The notes under the pieces: model-generated | Seen by the model: the letters and a program-made list of their open reading frames with translations, nothing else | Databases searched by the model: none | Told to the model about the DNA's origin: nothing | Translations under genes and position numbers: made by a program | Origin: Spirochaetia bacterium UBA2205 | GTDB taxonomy: Bacteria; Spirochaetota; UBA4802; UB4802 | Direction: 5' to 3' | DNA: 64,000 bases | Assembly (NCBI GenBank): GCA_002328585.1 | Contig: DCUV01000063.1 | Location: 1 to 64,000, forward strand | Part shown: in pieces, positions 25,632-34,578 of the stretch | How the letters are laid out: each line of letters starts with the position of its first letter | How positions within the stretch are numbered: the first letter of the stretch is position 1

Positions 25632-26063
25632 ATGCGAATCATCTCTATTACAATAGTGTGTTTGTTTGTTGCAACCGCTGGATTTTCGCAGAGCGCTATC
25701 GTTGCAGTCAATATATCACAAAAAACACAGGCAACAGTTGAAGATGCAGTAAAGCTGTTTATGTTCTCCACGGTAGGAAGCATAACCGTTTATGAAAAGG
25801 ATGCTCCCATGCTCCTTGAAAAGGGAATCCTCCCACGCCTCTATGATCCCAATACGCCGGTCACAATGGGTATTGTTGCGTACATGATGGCAAAGCAGGC
25901 AAATATAAAGCACTCGCTTATGTTCAATATATTTGGCGGTCAGCGCTATGCAGTTTTTGCCTGTATCGCAGCAGGGTACCTGCCCTCAAAGGCTGGGGAG
26001 CATTATAAACTCAGCGGTGTTGAACTCATAGAGATCATGGGCAGGTTTGGAGGCGAGGAATGA
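25632..26063 (+). CDS. Small secreted protein of the FecR cluster
   Basis: A 143-aa protein with a signal peptide (MRIISITIVCLFVATAGFSQ) and AAGGAGG before the ATG. The mature part (TVEDAVKLFMFSTVGSITVYEKDAPMLLEKGILPRLYDPNTPVTMGIVAYMMAKQANIKHSLMFNIFGGQRYAVFACIAAGYL) is helical; KHSLMFNIFGG has no match I can name. It overlaps the barrel gene by 4 nt, so it probably assists that barrel. Function unknown. Confidence 0.65.
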   Translation: MRIISITIVCLFVATAGFSQSAIVAVNISQKTQATVEDAVKLFMFSTVGSITVYEKDAPMLLEKGILPRLYDPNTPVTMGIVAYMMAKQANIKHSLMFNIFGGQRYAVFACIAAGYLPSKAGEHYKLSGVELIEIMGRFGGEE

Positions 26064-27412
26064 AAAAAATACTACTATTATTTTTGGCGATAGTTACTGT
26101 TCATTATGGCACCCTCCTTTTTGCACAGGAAGAATATATTCCTCTGCCCGATGTTGCCGCTGACCCTGATTTAGCAGTTGCCGAAAAACCACTGCAACCG
26201 TTTACCTTAAATTATGGAGGATGGATTACCCCTGTGGTCATGGACCAGCGTACATCAGATACTGATTTGATGACGTCTGTCACCACGGCAAGGATATGGT
26301 TAACCACTACCTTATGGTCAGGTGCCAGCCTCTATGTTCGCGTTAAGGACAGCTATCTTGCAGTTATACGTGAGGATGATGTTGATATTGACAACACAAG
26401 CAATGTATTTGATCTGGACATCGCTGCAGTAACCATCCCTGTTATAAAAAATAACCTTCGGCTGGTACTGGGAAGAAAATATTATGTTACCGGTGCGGGG
26501 CTTGTGTTAAATGGCCGCGGTGATGGCGGCGAGGTGCAGCTGTATACCAGATTTGGCGACCTTAAAGCATTTGGCATGTACAGCGGGCTGCTCAATAAGG
26601 ATGACAACCCTTATGGATTAAGCTCACGTGATATTGCCGATGGAGCAAAGCGCATCTTTGCATCGGCACAGTATTCCAAAGATTTTTTGTATAACAATAC
26701 ATTTTATATGTACGGCCTTATGGAGATAGACAAGCAGGATGAGGATGATGTTAAATCTGATTATGACGCACAATATATTGGTGCAGGCGTTAAGGGTGTA
26801 ATAAGCGATAAGCTGACATATTACGCTGAGTATGTATATCAGATGGGAACATCGTATGCTACAATAGCGCCAGGTGTGGAGGAAGAAAACGATATCGAAG
26901 CAATGGCAGTATTAGCAGGTTTACGCTATTACTGGGATGTTGCCTACAAGCCTTTCATTAACTTACAGTATGCTTATGGTTCAGGCGATAAAGATGCCAC
27001 AAGCTACAGCAATGCAACCGGTAATACATTAGACGATGATAATCGATTTATGTACTTTGGTACATTTATAGGTGGTTTTGCACTGCGTCCACAACTGGGA
27101 AATTTACATGTTATCCGCCCTGGTCTGGGATTTTCTCCATTCTACAAGTTTGGGGACCGGATAAAGGCTATGAACCTTGTTTTTTACTATTCATACTACA
27201 TGAAGGATGAAAAAGAATCGCCTATCGGTAGTGGTGAGGCAGATTTACCGGAAAGCTTTGTAGGACAGGCTGTTGATGTTATGCTGCGCTGGCCCATATA
27301 TTATGACCTTTCGCTCTTTGCTAATTATGGATTATTTTTACCCGGTGATGCCTATCCATCAGGCACACCAGAACGCCATTTCATCATGACAGGGGTAAAT
27401 ATTGTGTTTTAA
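26060..27412 (+). CDS. Outer-membrane beta-barrel (porin/export-like)
   Basis: A 450-aa protein with a signal peptide (residues 1-22) and many amphipathic strands ending in a C-terminal phenylalanine (MTGVNIVF), as expected for a BAM-inserted barrel. Internal segments such as NLRLVLGRKYYVTGAGLVLNGRGDGGEVQLYTRFGDLKAFGMYSG resemble alginate-export or porin-type barrels. The signal peptide's AIVT is encoded by a motif copy (26087). Last gene of the cluster, ending before a strong terminator. Substrate unknown. Confidence 0.78.
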   Translation: MKKILLLFLAIVTVHYGTLLFAQEEYIPLPDVAADPDLAVAEKPLQPFTLNYGGWITPVVMDQRTSDTDLMTSVTTARIWLTTTLWSGASLYVRVKDSYLAVIREDDVDIDNTSNVFDLDIAAVTIPVIKNNLRLVLGRKYYVTGAGLVLNGRGDGGEVQLYTRFGDLKAFGMYSGLLNKDDNPYGLSSRDIADGAKRIFASAQYSKDFLYNNTFYMYGLMEIDKQDEDDVKSDYDAQYIGAGVKGVISDKLTYYAEYVYQMGTSYATIAPGVEEENDIEAMAVLAGLRYYWDVAYKPFINLQYAYGSGDKDATSYSNATGNTLDDDNRFMYFGTFIGGFALRPQLGNLHVIRPGLGFSPFYKFGDRIKAMNLVFYYSYYMKDEKESPIGSGEADLPESFVGQAVDVMLRWPIYYDLSLFANYGLFLPGDAYPSGTPERHFIMTGVNIVF

Positions 27413-27436
27413 TGAAGAAAAATATTGTTTCATTAT

Positions 27437-27471
27437 AAAAAATCAGAGAGTTAGATGCTCTCTGATTTTTT
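27437..27471. terminator. Bidirectional intrinsic terminator
   Basis: AAAAAATCAGAGAG (27437-27450) pairs perfectly with CTCTCTGATTTTTT (27458-27471) around a 7-nt loop. T-runs occur in both directions, so it serves the barrel gene (+) and the HepT gene (-). Confidence 0.93.
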
Positions 27472-27472
27472 A

Positions 27473-27775
27473 TTATAAATTTTTTTCTATATTGTGAATT
27501 GCATTTTTTAATGCTGGTAAATCTTCGTGGATTGTTTTCCATACAATTTCTAAGTCAACACCACAGTATTGATGAATAAGGAGATTACGAAAATCAACAA
27601 TGTCTCTCCGCTGGATATCAGGATATTGTAGTGTAATTGTATTTGGTATGTTTTTTACTGCTTCATCAATAATTTCAAATTCGCAAATTACAGCCATATG
27701 CGTTTTACGGTCTCTGGAAAATTCTTCAAATGTAATTGATACAATGTAATCATTAATTGCATTAATAGATTCCAT
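27473..27775 (-). CDS. HepT-like toxin (DUF86/HEPN)
   Basis: A 100-aa all-helical protein with the HEPN RNase motif RxxxxHxY at R63-H68-Y70 (RNLLIHQY). HepT toxins cleave RNA and are neutralised by a partner nucleotidyltransferase that AMPylates them. The partner lies 31 nt upstream on the same strand. Complete length and intact motif suggest an active toxin. Confidence 0.88.
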   Translation of the reverse strand: MESINAINDYIVSITFEEFSRDRKTHMAVICEFEIIDEAVKNIPNTITLQYPDIQRRDIVDFRNLLIHQYCGVDLEIVWKTIHEDLPALKNAIHNIEKNL

Positions 27776-27806
27776 TATATCAGATAACTATAACAGTAAC
27801 CGTTTA

Positions 27807-28151
27807 TTATACATAAATAATATCTTTCAGTATTTCATCTTCAACTGATTTTTTTATTGTATGTTCAAATCCAGCATCTACTTTTCTTTTTAGTATTAAT
27901 TCTAATTCGTTCTTAAACGCTAAAAAATTATGAATATTTTTTTTATCCTGTGACATTATAATAATCAGGTCAATGTCACTTTTTTTTGTATTTTGATTTT
28001 TTGCAAAACTTCCAAATAATCCAATTCTGGTAATACCGTATTTATTCTTATAATATTCTTTATTTGATTTTAAAAAATTAATCAATTGATGCTTTGACAG
28101 TTCATTGGTCGATTTATACAATATGTTTTTTTCATTGAAACCTTCTTGCAT
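27807..28151 (-). CDS. MntA-like nucleotidyltransferase antitoxin
   Basis: A 114-aa minimal nucleotidyltransferase: LFGSFAKNQNTKKSDIDL gives the GS-x10-DxD active site (S48, D59, D61). In HepT-MntA systems this enzyme adds AMP to the toxin tyrosine, blocking RNase activity. Here it precedes HepT on the same strand. The N-terminus is about 20 residues longer than minimal members. No Shine-Dalgarno is visible. Likely a stress-response or phage-defence module, by family analogy. Confidence 0.87.
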   Translation of the reverse strand: MQEGFNEKNILYKSTNELSKHQLINFLKSNKEYYKNKYGITRIGLFGSFAKNQNTKKSDIDLIIIMSQDKKNIHNFLAFKNELELILKRKVDAGFEHTIKKSVEDEILKDIIYV

Positions 28152-28463
28152 TATATGTTCAACAATTTTATATAATGGTCATTACCAATATGTTTACTAT
28201 AAAATAATAGTAATGAAATGATTAATGTCAAGATTTTTAGAAGTTAATTTTTTAAAAAATGCATTATCCTGTACATCAGTTTATTATGATACGTTATGTT
28301 TTTATTAAAAATGTCATGTAACAATGTTGCAATCCAGTTGACAAATACGACTATACATAATTCATATTTAAGGGTTTTCATTGTGTTATGATGATGATCT
28401 GGATTCCGGTCCAAGCCTATAATGATAATGGTGTATAATTCTATTTCAGGAGAATGCAAGCCC
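28152..28463. other. Divergent intergenic region, 312 bp
   Basis: Holds the minus-strand promoter described separately. Otherwise AT-rich with no hairpin or gene that I can support; the upstream control of the M16 gene was not identified. Confidence 0.45.
28204..28231 (-). promoter_or_regulatory. Promoter of the hepT-mntA module
   Basis: On the minus strand, TTGACA (28226-28231) and TATTAT (28204-28209) have a 16-bp spacer. Transcription would start about 45 nt before the antitoxin ATG. Confidence 0.6.
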
Positions 28464-29954
28464 ATGAAACTAAAACAACTATCTGTATTATTTATTATAT
28501 GTATCCAGTTTATTATCATGAACTATCGCCCATGCTTTGCTAATCCTCTTCTGGGAAATGTTGCGGTAGAACAACATGTGCTGCCCAACGGTATTACCTG
28601 CCTGCTTGTTAACCGGGGTTATACGCCAACACTGGCGTTGATTATTTCGTTTAAGGTTGGCTCAGTTGATGAAAATTATCAGACTGCTGGCGCTGCGCAT
28701 TTGCTTGAGCATATGATGTTTAAGGGTACAAGAACAATTGGTACAACCAATTATGAAAAGGAAAAAAATTTATTGGATGCAATAGAAGCCTTAGGAGAAA
28801 CTATCGACACTATAACCTTAAAAAATCCGGATAATGTACAATTGCCGTCATTAAAACAGCAATTGCAACAATTACAGCAGCAAGCAAATACATACGTTGT
28901 CAATGCAGCCTATGATGCAATCTATACACAGGAAGGGGGCATTAATTTTAATGCAGGCACATCGCGGGATATGACGCAGTATTATATTGAGTTGCCCTGC
29001 GAAGCACTGGAGCTCTGGGCAAAGTTAGAGTCAGAGCGCATTAAAGAGCCTGTATTCAGACAATTTTATACTGAACGCAACACGGTATACGAAGAGCGTC
29101 TGATGCGCTATGATTCAGATCCGCAGAGTAAACTTTTTGAGGACTTCATTGCATTGGCATTTTCAGCACATCCGTATCGTCATCCAACCATTGGGTATCG
29201 CTCTAACATTCCGTTTTTAACATTAAATCTTGTGCGCAAATTTTATTTTGATCATTATACCCCGCAAAACATGACCATAACTATAGTTGGCATGCAGGAT
29301 ACTAAAAAAACGTTGAAGACATTACAAACCTATTTTGGAACAATACCATCGTCACCGTCACATGAATTTGTAGCAATAAAAGAAGAAGCCAGTTCATCAA
29401 AAAGGCTTGTTACTGTTGCCGATGCAAATCCATATCTCCTCATGGGCTGGCTTAAACCAACAATGCCTCATTATGACGATTATGTATTTGATGTTATTGC
29501 CAGCATACTATCAGATGGGAAAAGCTCAAGGCTTTATAAAACGCTGGTACTGGATAAACAGCTGGTTTCATCGGTGGATGTCTATAATGGTTATCCCGGT
29601 TCGCGCTATGACAATCTGTTTATCGTAGAAGCAGTGCCAAAGGATTCAGCTCAATGTGATACAATTGAAGAGGCAATTTACCAGCAGCTTGTGGATTTAG
29701 CTAATACATGTTCACAACAGGAGATTGATGCTGCTGTGCGCCGTCTGGAATCACAGCTGGTTTTTGATATTGATACTAATCTTGGCGTTGCACACATTAT
29801 CAGTTACTATCAAACAATTACTGGTAACTGGCGCTATGCTATTACCTACACCGGTATGATACGCAGGGTAACCTGCACTGATATTCAGCGTGTTGTTAAG
29901 GCATATTGCAAAAAGGAAACGGCAAGTGTAGCTGTATTGAAAAAGGTGCAATGA
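28464..29954 (+). CDS. M16 family zinc metallopeptidase, catalytic subunit
   Basis: About 496 aa from ATG 28464 with AGGAGA upstream; a longer frame lacks a signal. The signal peptide is followed by an M16 N-domain: GAAHLLEHMMFKGT gives the inverted zinc motif HxxEH (H79, E82, H83), with the downstream glutamate expected in YEERL. The C-domain (GMQDTKKTLKTLQTYFGTIP) follows. Periplasmic location inferred. The next gene is an inactive M16 homologue, so a heterodimer is likely. A motif copy encodes NYRPC in the signal region. Confidence 0.9.
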   Translation: MKLKQLSVLFIICIQFIIMNYRPCFANPLLGNVAVEQHVLPNGITCLLVNRGYTPTLALIISFKVGSVDENYQTAGAAHLLEHMMFKGTRTIGTTNYEKEKNLLDAIEALGETIDTITLKNPDNVQLPSLKQQLQQLQQQANTYVVNAAYDAIYTQEGGINFNAGTSRDMTQYYIELPCEALELWAKLESERIKEPVFRQFYTERNTVYEERLMRYDSDPQSKLFEDFIALAFSAHPYRHPTIGYRSNIPFLTLNLVRKFYFDHYTPQNMTITIVGMQDTKKTLKTLQTYFGTIPSSPSHEFVAIKEEASSSKRLVTVADANPYLLMGWLKPTMPHYDDYVFDVIASILSDGKSSRLYKTLVLDKQLVSSVDVYNGYPGSRYDNLFIVEAVPKDSAQCDTIEEAIYQQLVDLANTCSQQEIDAAVRRLESQLVFDIDTNLGVAHIISYYQTITGNWRYAITYTGMIRRVTCTDIQRVVKAYCKKETASVAVLKKVQ

Positions 29955-29987
29955 ATAGGGTCAATAATTCTATTTTTGTAGGAGAAC

Positions 29988-31361
29988 ATGTTAATGAAGA
30001 AAATTTTTCGTGCAGCAGTATTACTTACAATTTTTCTTACTCCGGTACTTGTAACAGGCAAAAGTCATTTTAATTTGCCACAGATTAAAACGGTTAATGC
30101 TCATGGTGTCAAGGTATTTTATATTCAGGATAGTCTGCCGCAATGTCTGGTATATGTTTCTATGGGTGCTGGTTCATTATACGAGGATGCTTCCAATGCC
30201 GGTATAAGTCAGATGCTGGCGCTTGTTTTGTCATTAGGCGGTTCAAAAAAATATCCCGGCATAAACCAGTATATGGATTCCATTGGTGGACGCTATGCGG
30301 TTAATGCATCATTTGAGGATATAACAATAACCATGCGTGTCCATGTCAGTGAAGCTGAAACAATGCTTGCTATGCTTACCGATTTAATTGTGCAGCCTGA
30401 TATTAATGACAAATGGCTTGCCATGGCACGTTCACTTCTTCTTGAGCAGATTAAGCAAAAGCAGGACAACCCAATGGAATTAGCGTTTGAGAAAGCACGC
30501 CAATGTGTATTTGGCAATACCGGGTATGGTTCAGTAATGACGCCTGAGTCGCTTGCTGCCATAAATACAACATCCCTGATTGACTACTGGAAACGCATTA
30601 TAGCAAAAAAAAATGTTTGTATTGGTATTGTCACACAGCTCCGCTATGATGATGTAAAAAGTGGTATAAACGGTCTTACAGGTGCTTTCCCTGACGGCGA
30701 TAGTTATGATTATAGTGTCGATATCCAGACAGCGGTAAAAAATATCAGCAGCAAAACAATCTATTTCATTGAAAAGGATATACCGCAATCAACTATTGTT
30801 ATGGCTACTATCGCCCCCAAAATAAAAGATCCCAACAGGTATGCCCTTGAGGTGGGTAATTACATTTTTGGTGGAGGATCGTTTAATTCGCGGCTTATGA
30901 ACGAGATCAGGGTAAAACGGGGATATTCGTATGCCACAGGTTCAATCATGCGCTTTAGAAAAAATACAGGTTTATTTTTGGCATATGCTCAAACACAGGC
31001 TGCCACAACGTTGCCAACGGTTGAGCTTATGGAAACATTGTTTCATGAATTTGGCAGCAGTGGTCCCGTAGATGAAGAGGTCCGGTGGGCAAAAGATGCA
31101 ATGATAAAAAGCTATATCTTTACATTTGATTCATTGCGGTCAATAACTGGTTATTATTTATGGCTGGATTATAATGGATTGCCCGGAACATATATTAATG
31201 AATATCCTGATGCTCTTGCTAAAGTTTCCCGCGAACAGGTTTCCCGTGCATGGGTAAATACTATGAAAGGGTATGTTATTGTCATAGTGGGTAACAAGCA
31301 GGTAAAAGAGCACATTGAAAATGAATTGGGGAAAAACAGGGTTGTGATTATTAACCAATAA
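29988..31361 (+). CDS. M16-like protein lacking the zinc motif
   Basis: A 457-aa protein with a signal peptide and M16 fold marks (VYVSMGAGSLYEDASNAGISQMLALVLSLGGSKKYPG; GRYAVNASFEDITITMRV; PTVELMETLFHEFGSSGPV). At the HxxEH position it reads QMLALVL, so it cannot bind zinc. Pairs of active and inactive M16 proteins often form one peptidase. ATG 29994 is an alternative start better spaced from GGAG. It overlaps the convergent gene end by 11 nt. Confidence 0.85.
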   Translation: MLMKKIFRAAVLLTIFLTPVLVTGKSHFNLPQIKTVNAHGVKVFYIQDSLPQCLVYVSMGAGSLYEDASNAGISQMLALVLSLGGSKKYPGINQYMDSIGGRYAVNASFEDITITMRVHVSEAETMLAMLTDLIVQPDINDKWLAMARSLLLEQIKQKQDNPMELAFEKARQCVFGNTGYGSVMTPESLAAINTTSLIDYWKRIIAKKNVCIGIVTQLRYDDVKSGINGLTGAFPDGDSYDYSVDIQTAVKNISSKTIYFIEKDIPQSTIVMATIAPKIKDPNRYALEVGNYIFGGGSFNSRLMNEIRVKRGYSYATGSIMRFRKNTGLFLAYAQTQAATTLPTVELMETLFHEFGSSGPVDEEVRWAKDAMIKSYIFTFDSLRSITGYYLWLDYNGLPGTYINEYPDALAKVSREQVSRAWVNTMKGYVIVIVGNKQVKEHIENELGKNRVVIINQ

Positions 31362-32178
31362 ATGCTTTACTGGTATTTATAAGCTCTTCAACCATGCCAC
31401 AGTCAGCAAGGACGGTATTAGCTTCGGTGATAGTATTATCAATAGATGTTAAAGCATCGGAGCAGGTCTGTTTTTGAAATGGGGTAAGATTTCTTTTATC
31501 TTCTATATGCTGTTGTTCAAGCAAAAATCGTATGTCATTGAGCAGTTTGATGATTGTTTTATATGTTGTTTTTGTTATATACCACATCTCATAGTACTTA
31601 ACGTAACGGAATTTTGACGATTCTGCAGGAATTTCATCTAATATTTTGCGATGTTTTGTATCTAATTTTGATTGATAGTAGATTATTGAGCGAGGATAAT
31701 TATTAAATTCGTTATACAGGTCGGCAATCTTTTCTAACTGCTGAATGGCATCCATATCTATATTCCTGAATAAATCGTTCATGGTATTCCATAACATCTT
31801 ATCGGTATCAGCAATAATGTTTGAATTTGCAATGTTCATGATAATGCCGCTAAGACGGTTTTTATGTGTTTTACTAAGTTCAACGATATGGTTAATACAT
31901 GCTTCAGGATCAAACTCCATTGCCTCACCCAGATAGTCGTCATTATGAGGGGCTTCTGGTTTTTCAGGTCGCATTTGTATTTTTTGTGAAAAATAGGTAG
32001 CATGTTTTTTTTGTGTACGCATGATCTTTACTACTTCTATCTTTTTTACATCACGATTATACCGCAATCCATACATGTTACCATATTTGTCGATGTAACG
32101 ATTAGCCAGATCAAATATACCAATTTTAGATGTGTCGATTTCGGATACATCGTCGATACGGATAAATTTAGTTTTCAT
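31351..32178 (-). CDS. Hypothetical protein linked to a PilZ gene
   Basis: About 275 aa starting at ATG 32178, with AGG upstream; a TTG extension reaches into the PilZ gene. The N-terminus (FIRIDDVSEIDTSKIGIFDLANRYIDKYGNMYGLRYNRDVKKIEVVKIMR) looks like a small alpha-beta domain; residues 90-270 are helical and charged. No signal or membrane segment. I do not recognise the family. It lies 13 nt after the PilZ gene, so it may be a c-di-GMP effector or its partner. Confidence 0.6.
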   Translation of the reverse strand: MKTKFIRIDDVSEIDTSKIGIFDLANRYIDKYGNMYGLRYNRDVKKIEVVKIMRTQKKHATYFSQKIQMRPEKPEAPHNDDYLGEAMEFDPEACINHIVELSKTHKNRLSGIIMNIANSNIIADTDKMLWNTMNDLFRNIDMDAIQQLEKIADLYNEFNNYPRSIIYYQSKLDTKHRKILDEIPAESSKFRYVKYYEMWYITKTTYKTIIKLLNDIRFLLEQQHIEDKRNLTPFQKQTCSDALTSIDNTITEANTVLADCGMVEELINTSKAFIG

Positions 32179-32191
32179 TGTACCTGCTATG

Positions 32192-32569
32192 TTATACCTG
32201 CTCAATGATTGATTGAGGTAAAAGCTCTTTAAAGCGTATAGCTATATAACTATCGCCCTTAACATTTTTTGCTGCATAGCGTTGCGCTACCTCAGAAGGA
32301 TTGTTTTGCACCATCCCTGTTCGTACAATTTCGCCCTCTAATTCTAATTTTGTTTTTTGTATTTTACAATAAAGCTTAATTGGCATCTGTACACTGACAC
32401 GACAATTACAAACTAAAAAGGCTCCTGAAATACTTACATTCAGCATATACCCTTTGGACCTTTTGGCTGGTTTTTGATTTACGCTTACTGTTTCAGGATC
32501 TCCCTCAAAGTAATCAAATTTTGTTTTAATATTGCATTCTTTTCGTGGGTGAATTCTTTTTTCGGTCAT
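32192..32569 (-). CDS. PilZ-domain c-di-GMP-binding protein
   Basis: A 125-aa single-domain protein. The c-di-GMP ligands are both visible: RIHPR (R5, R9) and NVSISG (N44, S46, G49), followed by a six-stranded barrel (MPIKLYCKIQKTKLELEGEIVRTGM, GDSYIAIRFKEL). GDSY lies in a motif copy (32248-32256, reverse). It precedes the unknown 275-aa protein in one operon. The output is unknown. Confidence 0.88.
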   Translation of the reverse strand: MTEKRIHPRKECNIKTKFDYFEGDPETVSVNQKPAKRSKGYMLNVSISGAFLVCNCRVSVQMPIKLYCKIQKTKLELEGEIVRTGMVQNNPSEVAQRYAAKNVKGDSYIAIRFKELLPQSIIEQV

Positions 32570-32831
32570 GGTATTGTCCTATTGAATAAAAATTAATAAA
32601 TTTTCTTTACAGAAGTTTGAATTGTAAGTATAGTATCTTTTAATGTTTTGTCAAGAATAGTTTTATTATACGCTAAAATTTGCGATAGTTACTACAAATT
32701 CTTGACATATGCATGACAAGCCAAATAGTGACTTGAATAATACGTGAGGATGAAACTATTTGCGATAGTCATCCTGAACTCCGATTCAGGATCTTTAATG
32801 ATAATTTTACTACAACTGTTTTAGAGGGTAT
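32570..32831 (+). promoter_or_regulatory. Upstream region of pyrG
   Basis: Contains a motif copy (32682-32690), a near copy (32762-32770), a candidate TTGACA (32702-32707) with a weak -10 (AATAGT, 32724-32729), and the hairpin ATCCTGAA (32771-32778) / TTCAGGAT (32785-32792). The hairpin is followed by CTTTAATG, not a strong T-run, so CTP-dependent attenuation is not supported. Confidence 0.45.
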
Positions 32832-34457
32832 ATGAAGGATAAAAAGACAAAATTTATATTTGTAACGGGTGGCGTATGTTCATCACTGGGTAAGGGGATT
32901 TCAACTGCATCATTAGGGATGCTGCTTGAAGGTCATGGCTATAAGTTGTCCATCATTAAGATGGATCCATATATAAATATTGACCCGGGAACCATGAGTC
33001 CATTCCAGCATGGCGAGGTGTATGTCACTGAAGATGGTGCCGAAACGGATCTCGATCTGGGCTATTATGAACGGTTGACCAATGCAGAATTGACACGAAA
33101 AAATTCTATATCAACTGGCCAGATATACTATGAGGTTATAACGCGCGAACGTCGAGGTGATTATTTAGGGAGAACGGTGCAGGTTATTCCCCATATCACC
33201 AATGAAATAAAAAAACGGATATACGATGTGGCAAATATGGACGATCTGGATTTCCTTCTGGTTGAGATTGGCGGTACTGTCGGAGATATTGAATCCATAC
33301 CATTCCTTGAATCAATACGACAGATACGTCAGGAATTAGGGAAATCCCGTGTATTGAATGTTCATTTAACACTGGTGCCTACTATTACCGTAGCAGGCGA
33401 ACAGAAAACAAAGCCAACCCAGCATTCAGTAAAAGAGCTTATGGAATTGGGAATACTACCGGATATTCTTCTTTGCAGGTCTGCCCGAACGTTAAGCGAT
33501 GAATTAAAAAGCAAAATTGCATTATTTTGTAATGTATCGGAACGTTATGTTATTTCAGCAGTTGACATCAGTCACTCAATCTATGAGATACCATATATGC
33601 TGCATGAAAATCAGTATGATGAGGTTGTACTGGAACATTTTGGCTTGCCTGTTAAACCACTGAATATCCCCGCGTGGGATACGTTTTTTACCTCGTTGAT
33701 GAATCCTAAAAAAAAGGTTACGATTGCTGTTGTGGGTAAATATATCTCGTTACAGGATTCATACCGCTCTATATATGAAGCTTTAATCCATGGGGCTGTG
33801 GCAAATAATGCGGAACTGGAAATACTAAGGATTGAGTCAGAAGAGATAGAACGTAAATACATGAATTCACTGGAAGAGCTTTTTAAAAATGTTAATGGTA
33901 TATTAATACCTGGTGGTTTTGGTAACAGGGGAATTGAAGGTAAAATTGCCACAATTGAATATGCCCGAACACATAAAATACCGCTGTTTGGTATTTGTTT
34001 AGGGTTGCAATGTGCTGTTATTGAATTTGCTCGTCATGGATGTGGCATGGAAAACGCAAATTCAACTGAATTTGATCCCACGACACCTTATCCGGTTATT
34101 TCCCTGCTTGAAGAACAGGAATTGATCGATAAATTAGGCGGCACCATGCGACTGGGAGCTTATTTATGTATGTTTAAAGATAATACCAGAATTAAATCAA
34201 TCTATAATACTGATTCGGTTATGGAGCGTCACCGCCATAGATTTGAGTTTACGCTAAAATATAAACAACTATTTGAAAAGCATGGCATGATATTCTCAGG
34301 GTTTAATCCTCAAAGCAACCTTGTAGAAACTATTGAATATGCTGATCATCCATGGTTTATTTGTACTCAGTTTCATCCTGAATTTAAATCAAAACCTGTA
34401 AAACCACACCCATTGTTTAAAGATTTTATACGTGCATCCATGGAAAATATTTGTTAA
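32832..34457 (+). CDS. pyrG: CTP synthase
   Basis: Converts UTP to CTP with glutamine and ATP. The 541-aa protein has the synthase domain (FVTGGVCSSLGKG, MDPYINIDPGTMSPFQHGEV) and a class I glutaminase domain with C389 (GICLGLQ), H515 and E517 (QFHPEFK). The active sites are complete. Hypothetical coupling with nucleotide supply for the downstream cluster is not needed. A 121-bp gap separates it from rpoN. Confidence 0.98.
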   Translation: MKDKKTKFIFVTGGVCSSLGKGISTASLGMLLEGHGYKLSIIKMDPYINIDPGTMSPFQHGEVYVTEDGAETDLDLGYYERLTNAELTRKNSISTGQIYYEVITRERRGDYLGRTVQVIPHITNEIKKRIYDVANMDDLDFLLVEIGGTVGDIESIPFLESIRQIRQELGKSRVLNVHLTLVPTITVAGEQKTKPTQHSVKELMELGILPDILLCRSARTLSDELKSKIALFCNVSERYVISAVDISHSIYEIPYMLHENQYDEVVLEHFGLPVKPLNIPAWDTFFTSLMNPKKKVTIAVVGKYISLQDSYRSIYEALIHGAVANNAELEILRIESEEIERKYMNSLEELFKNVNGILIPGGFGNRGIEGKIATIEYARTHKIPLFGICLGLQCAVIEFARHGCGMENANSTEFDPTTPYPVISLLEEQELIDKLGGTMRLGAYLCMFKDNTRIKSIYNTDSVMERHRHRFEFTLKYKQLFEKHGMIFSGFNPQSNLVETIEYADHPWFICTQFHPEFKSKPVKPHPLFKDFIRASMENIC

Positions 34458-34578
34458 ATATGTAATTTAAATAGACGTTGCCAATAATATTTTTGTATAT
34501 TTATACGTAGGCAAAGAAATAGAATATGTGAAAAAGCATTTAACATTTGAATTGAAGGCGATTAGTGCGAGGAAATGA

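Noticed and set aside
32771..32792. Transcription attenuator controlling pyrG
   Set aside because: The hairpin lacks a T-run and the same hairpin occurs in other intergenic places, so it is better treated as a repeat.
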